A stretch of 10,664 nucleotides of DNA from Candidatus Falkowbacteria bacterium RIFOXYC2_FULL_48_21. Lineage in GTDB: Bacteria > Patescibacteriota > Patescibacteriia > UBA11705 > JABHMO01. A program made the position numbers and the translations under genes. Location of the stretch: positions 1,727 to 12,390 of the forward strand of contig MFGM01000016.1 in assembly GCA_001778275.1 (NCBI GenBank), read 5' to 3'. The stretch's first letter is position 1; every line of letters begins with the position of its first letter. The notes below the pieces were generated by a model, which was not told the DNA's origin, did not search any database, and saw nothing but the letters and a program-made list of their open reading frames with translations. This document shows positions 1 through 5,885 of the stretch, piece after piece.

Positions 1-917
1 CGATGATTCAAAATCGCGCTGATTGTTTTGCCGTGAATCACTTTGCGCGACGGCAACCAAACAAAGCCTTTGACCAACTGTTTTTTGTATTCAAGCAGTT
101 TTTCATATTCCAAATTCGCCACCACATCGGTATTCGTTTCCACCCGCGGGACATTTTGCAAAGTTTCGATTTGTCTTTGCTGTTCATCAAGATCAACCAA
201 CGACTCGGCCAATATGGCCAACCGCGTCTTGGCGGAAGAAATTTTTCCGGCCCCGACTATTTTTCCCAAGTGCATGTCTTGCGCCAATTTTTTGTAGTCA
301 GCTTCTTTGCGGTCAATCTCGTCTCGAATTTTCTTCCATTTTATATTTAATTCCGAGCCGCGAACTCTTTTGGCATCCGTGCCCGCTTCCGAATAGGACG
401 TCAAAAACATCTCCCGCACAGCATCGTCATTGTACAAAACTTCGATTTCTTTAACTAAACGCGTTTCAACCGGCGACAGCGCGGCTTTGTCATATCCCAC
501 ATGTAATTCCGGGTTTTGCTTTTTTTTATTGCGCGATTCACGCAATGACTGACTCATTTCTTCCGTTCGTTTCTTGTGCTTTACCATTTCATCCGCGTCA
601 TACGCAATCAATTTATCATAAAGCGCCTCGGTCTTTTCCCGCACGCTTTTGCTTTTGAAATACTTTTTCAAGTCCGCCTCTTCCGCCGTCTCGTCGCTAA
701 TCATCGCTTCTATTTCCGCCTTGGTGATTTTTCCTTGATCTTGCAAGGCCCGCAAACGATCCGCCTCCTCGGTTTCTGCGCGCAGAAAAATCTCTTCAAT
801 ATAATGCGTGAGCACACTCATGCGCCGAGCTTTTTCCGATTCGCGCGCCTCTGTCAACTGACTTTCCGTTTTGACCGGCTTAATTTTCTTTGGAGTTTCT
901 GATGTGGGAAATTCCAT
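1..917 (-). CDS. Partial charged helical protein of unknown family, downstream partner of the transglutaminase-VWA protein
   Basis: The frame is open from an ATG at 917 to the left edge, giving 305 residues with no stop, so the C-terminus is missing. I do not recognise a domain. The visible part is very rich in Lys, Glu and Arg and reads as long amphipathic helices, probably coiled coil, roughly residues 15-135 and 190-285. There is no signal peptide or membrane segment, so it is probably cytoplasmic. Near the edge the character changes to a more hydrophobic stretch (residues 282-305, GFVWLPSRKVIHGKTISAIL), which could be the beginning of a folded domain. The start lies 25 nt after the stop of the large upstream gene, so the two are probably co-transcribed. 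No Shine-Dalgarno site precedes the ATG; the spacer is A/T only. By analogy with MoxR-VWA pairs, the missing part could be an AAA+ ATPase, but that is a guess. Confidence 0.75.
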   Translation of the reverse strand, partial: MEFPTSETPKKIKPVKTESQLTEARESEKARRMSVLTHYIEEIFLRAETEEADRLRALQDQGKITKAEIEAMISDETAEEADLKKYFKSKSVREKTEALYDKLIAYDADEMVKHKKRTEEMSQSLRESRNKKKQNPELHVGYDKAALSPVETRLVKEIEVLYNDDAVREMFLTSYSEAGTDAKRVRGSELNIKWKKIRDEIDRKEADYKKLAQDMHLGKIVGAGKISSAKTRLAILAESLVDLDEQQRQIETLQNVPRVETNTDVVANLEYEKLLEYKKQLVKGFVWLPSRKVIHGKTISAILNH

Positions 918-942
918 ACTATTTTTTAAAAAAGTTATTATT

Positions 943-3831
943 TTAAGTCGTTTCATCATCGGGCGCTTCTGTCCTTTCATCACCATCCATATCATCAGCT
1001 TCTTCCACTTCATTACCCTCCTCTCTCTCCGCCGCTTCTTCTTCCGCGTCGCCTTCGCTCTTTTCGGGCGATGGCGCGGACGGATTTTCTTTGCCCGGGA
1101 TATTTCTGAACTTGGCGAGTATGCTGTTGATCATCTGCCGCGCGTTTTCTCTTTCCTTTTCCGGAAACAGTTTGATCGCTTCGAGCACCAAATGTTTCGC
1201 CACAATCGCGGGCAAATCATTGATGCTTTCCGCGTAGTCGCCGCGACTGAATGGCGTGTCGAAAATAATCGGCACGGCTTTCGCGGACTTCGTCATGCCG
1301 ACCCCCACCACCACGCACCCGAGCTTACCCAGTTCCTCGGCCATGAATTGCACCATGGCCGGATCATTCGGTTCGCCGTCAGAACAAGCGACGATCACCC
1401 GCAAGCGTTTTTCTTTTATCCCCTTGGCTTCATTCGCCGCGATTTCCGCTTTGATTTGTTCAAAAACGTATCTCAGCGCTTCCACGTCGCCATTACCAGC
1501 ACCCTGCCGCGACAAACTGTGCCACAAAAGCACTTTGTCCGTTGCTTTGAAATCAGGCGACAGCGGCTTGTCGAGATCAATATCATCCGGCCCGTCGCCG
1601 CGAAAAGAAATGGATTGCGTGCGTACGCCCAGTTTTTTTTCTTCTTGTAACGGAGCGCGCGAAAGATCACGCCCGAAGCGATGAAGTGACGAACAAAGCA
1701 AATACGCGGCGCGTCTCTGCATCTGCTGTAAAGTTTCTTGTGAAACCGGATCATCGGATTCATCGGACGCATCATCTTCTGGTTCCGTCTCGGCCACGCG
1801 CCCTTGCATCGAGCCGGACTTGTCGCCGATCAGATAAACATCAAATCCGCCGATCAACTTCTCCAAGACTGTCTCTTCCGCCGGCAGTTCGCGCGAAATC
1901 GGGTCAGCCTCGTGCGCCCGGACACCCATGGCATGACGGACGATATTTTGAATTCGCTCCCCACCATCGCGCTTCCTGGCCGGACCGTCATACGCTTGCA
2001 CTCGCGTTTTGCGCGATTCCACGATCGCGTTAAAAAGCCGCGCCAGCACATCGATCACCAACTCGCCACTCGGCAAACGCGTTTTTTCCGCGGCCGCGAT
2101 TTCCTTCACCACTTGCCGCGCCTCGCTAAGAGCTATTTTCGCGCCTTCGGCCAGCTCTCGTTCTTCGCGCGTGTAACTTAATTTTTCTTTATGCTCCGCC
2201 AATCTTTGCCGAAGCTTTTCCAACTCTTCTTCGCTCGGGGTGACCGCTTCAGGCGCGTCATCATCGCCGGGGATGAAATCATTTGCCTTGCCACCTGTTT
2301 CTTCGCGCTCCAACTGCAAATCACCGGCCGGCGTGGCATCAATCATCCGCCACTGCTTTTTGCGCTCATCCCACACTTCGCTCCACGCGTGTCCGGTGCC
2401 GCTCGTGATATTCGACGCGCCCGCTTCATCCTTGCCATTCACGCTATGACCGACCACGTGTCGAACCGGAATATTCAAAGCCGCGCACAACGCCGCGAAA
2501 TAAGTATTGACCACATCGCAATCGCCGGTTTTCACTTCGTCCACCGCGCCGGCAAAGCCCTTGGCGCTGGTATTATAATGATTGTTGTAATGCGCCGCCT
2601 CGGCAAAATCTTTCGGCGCCAGATATTTCACGCGGCCGCGCACATACGCAGACAGCGCTTCGGCGCGCGCGATATTGCCGCGTTTTTTTTCTTTGATTTC
2701 TTGAAGTTTTGCCAGAGTTTCCGGCGTAAAAACAGACGGCATGATCGGCACCGTCACTTTGCTCGCGTCCAAAGTGCAAAATGTTTTTTCCGGATCCGGC
2801 GCCAAAACAACTTTCACGTCCACACCATCTCCCTGTCCGTCCACGCGAATCACGAGGTCGCCGTTTTGATCTTTGAGCGCGACGTATGAATATCCCGGCG
2901 GCACCTCAACTTTATTAAAATTATGTTTGTACGTGGCGGGCACGCGCACGTCAACTCCGACGTCCACCGTAGCCGAGATGGTCAAATTCACCGGGCCGTT
3001 TTTGGGGTCGGTATTTTCCACGAGCGGCGATGTATCGGACGGATGATATACGCCTGTTTCACCGAGCCATTCGTTATTGGCGTTATCCCAAATTGAAAAA
3101 CTGGCTTCGCGAAATTTGCCGCGATAGGCCGGGAAAATCGACCATATCGAGGGCGCTTTTTCGCCTTCTTTCAATCGCTCCATCGGATCCACTCCGGGCT
3201 TGCTTTTCAGTTGCGGCGGGCGCGGGCGAGTCGGCGATTTTTTGAGCTGTTCCGCGCGCCAAACTCGGACATCATCGCTCATTTCATTGCTCTCCCGTCT
3301 ATCGAGAGATCGCACCCCGGCCAAATAATCCAAAAAGCGTTTTTCTATCCGGTTCGCTTTCAAGTCCCAATCAACATCTTCAGAAAATAAAACACGAAAG
3401 TCGCCGTTGTCACGCAGTTCGGCGACTTTTTCTTTTGTTCGCTCAAATTTCGGCTCATACGATTTGCCCGTGGCTTCGGACAAAACAGCCAGATAAAAAT
3501 CAGCCACTTGCGGTGAAAAGCGAGCCACGCGCGGTTCCATTTTGGCCGCCATCTCATGAAGGCGCTTGTCTTTTTCCTCCTCGGCAATCGGTAAACGATG
3601 TATATTGGTCACCTCTTCCACCATTTCAGAAAAGCTGGCGAAGCGCGTATTTTTTAATTTTTGCCGAAAAGCAATCAGCTGTTCCACGCTCGTGAGCGCC
3701 GCGGCCGCGTATTCGAAGCTTTCACCGGCGAGCGCTTTTTCATGCATTTGATCAATACTAAATCCGGGCGCGTCGGTGATGAGTCGCGCAGTGGGTTTTC
3801 TTTCCGAATCCGGTACGGGCATTTTTTCCAT
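943..3831 (-). CDS. Transglutaminase-like (papain-fold) and von Willebrand factor A fusion protein, 962 aa
   Basis: This is a large soluble protein with no signal peptide or membrane segment. Residues 1-230 are charged and helical, with a Pro/Arg/Lys linker near 199-212. Residues about 230-370 look beta-rich (for example VNLTISATVDVGVDVRV at 281-297). Residues about 385-505 are a transglutaminase-like domain with the full triad: Cys438 in TGDCDVVNTYFAALC, His481 in GTGHAWSEVWDE and Asp498 in WRMIDATP. Residues 530-585 are a coiled coil. Residues 663-880 are a VWA domain: MIDAS DKSGS at 670-674, GAGNGD at 777-782, and the strand RVIVACSDGEPND at 811-823. The tail from about 925 is strongly acidic. 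Proteins with VWA domains often act with MoxR AAA+ ATPases, and transglutaminase-like proteins occur in the same clusters; here the two are one chain. Catalysis is inferred from the triad only. The ATG at 3831 has no clear Shine-Dalgarno site; a second ATG lies three codons in. Confidence 0.88.
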   Translation of the reverse strand: MEKMPVPDSERKPTARLITDAPGFSIDQMHEKALAGESFEYAAAALTSVEQLIAFRQKLKNTRFASFSEMVEEVTNIHRLPIAEEEKDKRLHEMAAKMEPRVARFSPQVADFYLAVLSEATGKSYEPKFERTKEKVAELRDNGDFRVLFSEDVDWDLKANRIEKRFLDYLAGVRSLDRRESNEMSDDVRVWRAEQLKKSPTRPRPPQLKSKPGVDPMERLKEGEKAPSIWSIFPAYRGKFREASFSIWDNANNEWLGETGVYHPSDTSPLVENTDPKNGPVNLTISATVDVGVDVRVPATYKHNFNKVEVPPGYSYVALKDQNGDLVIRVDGQGDGVDVKVVLAPDPEKTFCTLDASKVTVPIMPSVFTPETLAKLQEIKEKKRGNIARAEALSAYVRGRVKYLAPKDFAEAAHYNNHYNTSAKGFAGAVDEVKTGDCDVVNTYFAALCAALNIPVRHVVGHSVNGKDEAGASNITSGTGHAWSEVWDERKKQWRMIDATPAGDLQLEREETGGKANDFIPGDDDAPEAVTPSEEELEKLRQRLAEHKEKLSYTREERELAEGAKIALSEARQVVKEIAAAEKTRLPSGELVIDVLARLFNAIVESRKTRVQAYDGPARKRDGGERIQNIVRHAMGVRAHEADPISRELPAEETVLEKLIGGFDVYLIGDKSGSMQGRVAETEPEDDASDESDDPVSQETLQQMQRRAAYLLCSSLHRFGRDLSRAPLQEEKKLGVRTQSISFRGDGPDDIDLDKPLSPDFKATDKVLLWHSLSRQGAGNGDVEALRYVFEQIKAEIAANEAKGIKEKRLRVIVACSDGEPNDPAMVQFMAEELGKLGCVVVGVGMTKSAKAVPIIFDTPFSRGDYAESINDLPAIVAKHLVLEAIKLFPEKERENARQMINSILAKFRNIPGKENPSAPSPEKSEGDAEEEAAEREEGNEVEEADDMDGDERTEAPDDETT

Positions 3832-3844
3832 AAAGGAAAATGAA

Positions 3845-3870
3845 CAATTGCGTTAATATAGCCGCAATTG
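3845..3870. repeat. Inverted repeat in the leader of the transglutaminase-VWA gene
   Basis: Perfect 8-bp arms CAATTGCG (3845-3852) and CGCAATTG (3863-3870) flank a 10-nt spacer. The repeat lies between the predicted transcription start (about 3874) and the ATG at 3831. It could be an operator for a dimeric repressor at +4 to +29, or a hairpin in the 5' leader that affects translation. The symmetric CAATTG cores favour a protein site, but this cannot be settled by reading. Confidence 0.6.
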
Positions 3871-3880
3871 AACTGGAATA

Positions 3881-3909
3881 ATCATAGCAAATTTTACGTA
3901 CTCCGTCAA
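3881..3909 (-). promoter_or_regulatory. Sigma70-type promoter for the transglutaminase-VWA operon
   Basis: On the minus strand, TTGACG (3909-3904) and TATGAT (3886-3881) are separated by exactly 17 bp. Each hexamer matches the consensus at five of six positions. The predicted start is near 3874, giving a leader of about 43 nt that contains the inverted repeat at 3845-3870. Confidence 0.75.
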
Positions 3910-3968
3910 AAATCACGACCTCGTAGGTTTATATCAAAATCGCCGACACCTTTTTTTGTGATAATTAC

Positions 3969-3997
3969 AAAATAAAAACCGAGGTCAATGCCTCGGT
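3969..3997 (-). terminator. Intrinsic terminator of the two-membrane-protein operon
   Basis: Read on the minus strand, ACCGAGG - CATTGA - CCTCGGT forms a 7-bp, GC-rich perfect stem with a 6-nt loop, followed at once by TTTTATTTT. It lies about 77 nt after the stop codon at 4074-4076 and before the promoter of the next operon, so it separates the two units. The stretch 3998-4073 between stop codon and hairpin holds nothing else I recognise. Confidence 0.8.
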
Positions 3998-4073
3998 CAA
4001 TTTTTCACATGCCATGAAAACCATTGTAGTAAGGATTCGCCTGCATGTACTCGAACCCCGACTCCTCAATCAC

Positions 4074-4382
4074 TTAATCACCATGGTATTCAAACAATGT
4101 CTGCCGACCCGTCAGGCGATATCTCACGAGGGCGAACAGGACAAACCAATTCAGGAGCGCGCCGAGAAAAGTCAGCGCCGACAAGGCATAATACACAGTC
4201 GGATTCAGGATAGAGGTCGGGTTTCCAAAGTCTGTGACCAGACCGACGAGCGACACGCCAATCGCACAGAGCATGCCCCCGATCACCGACAACAAACCAT
4301 ACCAACTGTCAGAAAGATACCGCCCCTTGTCAAGCTCCAAATATATCACAGCAAAGCTGATCAAAAAGAACAATGTTATCAT
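4074..4382 (-). CDS. Small three-helix membrane protein of unknown function, 102 aa
   Basis: I do not recognise the family. Three hydrophobic segments are visible: residues about 1-16 (ITLFFLISFAVIYLEL), 28-50 (a Gly-rich helix with SVIGGMLCAIGVSLVGLV) and 63-87 (YYALSALTFLGALLNWFVLFALV). A short basic cytoplasmic-type tail follows (RYRLTGRQ), consistent with an inner-membrane protein. The frame is open further upstream to 4553, but the ATG at 4382 is preferred. It follows a GGAGG site (4392-4388) at 5-nt spacing and overlaps the preceding 18-codon ORF by ATGA. It is the last gene of a three-ORF unit ended by the hairpin at 3969-3997. Confidence 0.8.
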   Translation of the reverse strand: MITLFFLISFAVIYLELDKGRYLSDSWYGLLSVIGGMLCAIGVSLVGLVTDFGNPTSILNPTVYYALSALTFLGALLNWFVLFALVRYRLTGRQTLFEYHGD

Positions 4383-4435
4383 TCGCGCCTCCTGTTGCTT
4401 TCCGCCAATGAAGCTTCCTTGCCTTGACAGTTCAT
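4379..4435 (-). CDS. 18-codon ORF coupled to both neighbours by ATGA overlaps
   Basis: The ATG at 4435 is preceded by GAGGAGGT at 6-nt spacing. The ORF encodes MNCQGKEASLAESNRRRE and stops with TGA at 4381-4379. Its start codon overlaps the stop of the upstream membrane-protein gene (ATGA, 4435-4432). Its stop overlaps the start of the downstream gene (ATGA, 4382-4379), and that gene's ribosome-binding site is inside it. The peptide is hydrophilic, basic at the end and has no membrane segment. Its first four residues, MNCQ, and its ribosome-binding site resemble the start of the upstream gene, so it may be a remnant of a duplicated gene start. It could be a real microprotein or only a re-initiation bridge. 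It is too short for standard gene callers. Confidence 0.5.
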   Translation of the reverse strand: MNCQGKEASLAESNRRRE

Positions 4436-4713
4436 ATTCCACCTCCTCGATAAAAATCAGGCTGTGCTTCTTGTTTCGCCTTTGCTTGCAGTCGCATCCA
4501 TTTTCGTCGGATAGCAAGGAAAGCAACGCCCAACATAATAACGAAAAAAGCAATCATACCCAATCCCACGCTCGCACCTCGATCGTGCCACATTATAAAA
4601 CTCACCATCACCGCGACTATTAACGCCATGGTGAAAGGAAACAGCAATATCCTTATCGGATACTTTCCCGTGACCTTTTCAACGATTGACTTTTTTTCGT
4701 TTTGGCAGTTCAT
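4432..4713 (-). CDS. Small two-helix membrane protein of unknown function, 93 aa
   Basis: The protein begins MNCQNEKKSIVEK and has two hydrophobic segments. The first is at about residues 20-41 (RILLFPFTMALIVAVMVSFI) and the second at about 49-67 (GLGMIAFFVIMLGVAFLAI). A short linker (MWHDRGASV) joins them. A basic helix follows (RRKWMRLQAKAKQEAQ) and the end is glycine-rich. I do not recognise the family. Two adjacent ATG codons are available at 4716 and 4713. The second sits 5 nt from the GGAGG at 4723-4719 and the first only 2 nt, so 4713 is preferred. The stop TGA overlaps the start of the next ORF by ATGA. This is the first gene of the small operon. Its promoter is not clear. Confidence 0.78.
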   Translation of the reverse strand: MNCQNEKKSIVEKVTGKYPIRILLFPFTMALIVAVMVSFIMWHDRGASVGLGMIAFFVIMLGVAFLAIRRKWMRLQAKAKQEAQPDFYRGGGI

Positions 4714-4765
4714 CATCGCCTCCGTTATTTATTTTTCAAGGTATGCGCTCGATTCAAACCGCAAA

Positions 4766-4794
4766 ATTACAAATCGGAAATCTTAAATCGAAAA
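4766..4794 (-). promoter_or_regulatory. Possible weak promoter for the two-membrane-protein operon
   Basis: On the minus strand, TTTTCG (4794-4789) is followed after 17 bp by TGTAAT (4771-4766), one mismatch from the -10 consensus. The -35 matches poorly, at three of six. The 17-bp spacer is almost exactly one arm of the inverted repeat at 4771-4850, which may be chance. I see no better candidate between greA and this operon. Confidence 0.3.
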
Positions 4795-4850
4795 TCGGAA
4801 ATGCGCAGACGAAGAACGCTAGGCCAACGGGCATTTAAGATTGCCGATTT
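4771..4850. repeat. Long imperfect inverted repeat between greA and the membrane-protein operon
   Basis: AAATCGGAAATCTTAAAT (4771-4788) and ATTTAAGATTGCCGATTT (4833-4850) are complementary at 17 of 18 positions with a 44-nt spacer. The 11-mer AAATCGGAAAT of the left arm is repeated directly at 4792-4802. No U-run follows on either strand, so it is not a terminator. It resembles the short A/T-rich repeat blocks often found between genes in small uncultivated genomes. Confidence 0.6.
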
Positions 4851-4860
4851 ATGATTTATG

Positions 4861-4888
4861 CGCCGTAGGACGCATCCGTCCTTTGGCG
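4861..4888. repeat. Palindrome just downstream of greA
   Basis: A hairpin has outer arms CGCC (4861-4864) and GGCG (4885-4888), a 3-nt internal loop, and inner arms GGACG (4868-4872) and CGTCC (4877-4881) around CATC. It begins 13 nt after the greA stop in the direction of transcription. No U-tract follows, so it may only protect the 3' end of the message. Its layout resembles the palindrome at 5378-5406 on the other side of greA. Confidence 0.5.
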
Positions 4889-4900
4889 GAAGATTGCACG

Positions 4901-5365
4901 TTACAGTATCTTAACAATTTTGTAAATAGCTTTGCCGCGCGGCGTCTCCACTTCCACACTCTCCCCCGCCTTGCCGCCGTGAAACGCCTGTCCCATTGGC
5001 GACTGATTGGAAATCTTTCCGTTGGCCGGATCAGCCTCATTGTAGCCGACGATCATTAACTCTTTTTCCTTGCCCATCGAATCCTTAACGACAAATTTCG
5101 ACCCCATACTGATACTGCCGGTTTGCTCATTGGCGCCGGCGATGATCGCCTTTTTTAAAATCTCTTCAATCTCCGCAATGCGCGCTTCCATCAGTCCCTG
5201 CTGATCTTTGGCCTCGTGATATTCCGCGTTTTCGGACAAGTCGCCCATTTCCTTGGCTTGTTCGATTTTGGCGATAATGTCCGGACGACGCACTTCTTTT
5301 AATTCCACAAGCTCCTGTTCCAACTTCACTTTTCCTTCGGCGGTGAGAATGATTTGCGGAGACAT
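4901..5365 (-). CDS. greA: Transcription elongation factor GreA
   Basis: GreA enters the RNA polymerase secondary channel and triggers cleavage of the 3' end of backtracked RNA, rescuing stalled complexes. The 154-residue protein is close to the usual length of about 158. It has the N-terminal coiled coil with the conserved block VRRPDIIAKIEQAKEMGDLSENAEYHEAKDQQG. The acidic tip residues Asp42 and Glu45 correspond to the cleavage-essential pair in GDLxENAEY. A second helix (EARIAEIEEILKKA) follows, then the C-terminal FKBP-like domain with ISNQSPMGQAFHGGKAGESVEVETPRG. The frame extends six codons further to a TTG at 5383, but the ATG at 5365 fits the family start (MSPQIILTAEG). No Shine-Dalgarno site is visible. 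It has its own promoter (5459-5487) and a structured leader. Confidence 0.96.
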   Translation of the reverse strand: MSPQIILTAEGKVKLEQELVELKEVRRPDIIAKIEQAKEMGDLSENAEYHEAKDQQGLMEARIAEIEEILKKAIIAGANEQTGSISMGSKFVVKDSMGKEKELMIVGYNEADPANGKISNQSPMGQAFHGGKAGESVEVETPRGKAIYKIVKIL

Positions 5366-5377
5366 AATTTGAGTTTT

Positions 5378-5406
5378 CGCCAAATGGCGAATCCGCCTAT
5401 GGCGGA
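5378..5406. repeat. Double palindrome in the greA leader, next to the start codon
   Basis: Two adjacent small hairpins are present: CGCC-AAAT-GGCG (5378-5389) and TCCGCC-TAT-GGCGGA (5392-5406). In greA mRNA they end about 12 nt before the ATG, in the ribosome landing area, so they could limit initiation. The motif type resembles the palindrome at 4861-4888 and may be a dispersed repeat. Confidence 0.55.
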
Positions 5407-5415
5407 AATTAAATA

Positions 5416-5432
5416 CAGGTCGAGAGGACCTG
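5416..5432 (-). promoter_or_regulatory. Hairpin in the greA leader, possible attenuator
   Basis: On the minus strand, CAGGTC-CTCTC-GACCTG forms a perfect 6-bp stem with a 5-nt loop, followed by TATTTAATTT. It starts about 20 nt after the predicted transcription start of greA. It could act as a weak terminator for the upstream toxin-antitoxin operon or as an attenuator. In Escherichia coli greA also has a terminated leader RNA (GraL). The U-run is weak. Confidence 0.4.
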
Positions 5433-5458
5433 AAGTTAGATTAGATTTATACAATAAA

Positions 5459-5487
5459 AATATAGCTTATTCGTGAACAAACGTCAA
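5459..5487 (-). promoter_or_regulatory. Sigma70-type promoter for greA, overlapping the stop codon of the upstream gene
   Basis: On the minus strand, TTGACG (5487-5482) and TATATT (5464-5459) are separated by 17 bp. The -35 hexamer contains the TGA stop (5486-5484) of the 133-aa gene. The predicted start is near 5452, leaving a leader of about 87 nt before the greA ATG. Confidence 0.7.
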
Positions 5488-5885
5488 ACATCGAGCCCTG
5501 CCACAATTTTCTTCAATCCAACACTTACCGGACTACCCGGTCTTAAGATTTCCGATCGAAGCATTTTTTGGTCATCAGCATTGACGCTGATTCCTTGCCA
5601 CTCAAAAAAACAATCCAAACAAGCATCTTTTTCAGGCGTGTTTAAATGAGCACAGCGGCCGACTAATTTCGGTGTGGTCAAAACCACGTAACAATAAAGC
5701 CGACAGCCATCGGTTTTATCTAAAAGATCAGGGCGAGTCGACCGCCGATTATCCAGTGCCCTTATTCGCTCCGTATCACAATGGCTTAATATCTGTGCGG
5801 CATAAACCAGTTCGCCGCTATGGGCAAGTAAAACATAATCTCTTTCTTGATGTCTGAATATATCGCCAAAGACATGCATGGTCAT
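5484..5885 (-). CDS. Putative toxin partner of the Panacea antitoxin, 133 aa, unknown family
   Basis: I do not recognise a family with confidence. The protein is small and soluble. Its first part, VFGDIFRHQERDYVLL, and the strand YCYVVLTTP at 64-72 faintly recall a MazF/PemK-like beta barrel, but the resemblance is too weak to name it. It carries six cysteines (36, 61, 65, 78, 89, 92), including CRLYC and CLDC, which could bind a metal. Its role is inferred from position: it overlaps the antitoxin gene by ATGA, and Panacea antitoxins are known to be encoded beside highly varied toxins. The start used is the ATG at 5885; a second ATG lies two codons in. The stop codon lies inside the greA promoter. 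Confidence 0.75.
   Translation of the reverse strand: MTMHVFGDIFRHQERDYVLLAHSGELVYAAQILSHCDTERIRALDNRRSTRPDLLDKTDGCRLYCYVVLTTPKLVGRCAHLNTPEKDACLDCFFEWQGISVNADDQKMLRSEILRPGSPVSVGLKKIVAGLDV

Noticed and set aside
871..1650. Long plus-strand frame (259 aa) opposite the VWA gene
   Set aside because: It is antisense to the clear VWA domain, and its Phe/Arg/His-rich composition is the mirror of the Glu/Lys-rich coding strand.
4046..4066. tRNA T-arm-like GGGGTTCGAGT on the minus strand
   Set aside because: The bases after the loop do not pair with those before it, and no acceptor, anticodon or D arm can be folded around it.
4379..5885. TGA reassigned to glycine, as in Gracilibacteria and SR1
   Set aside because: TGA works as a stop in mreD, both toxin-antitoxin genes and the small membrane operon, with ATGA/GTGA overlaps that only make sense if TGA ends translation.
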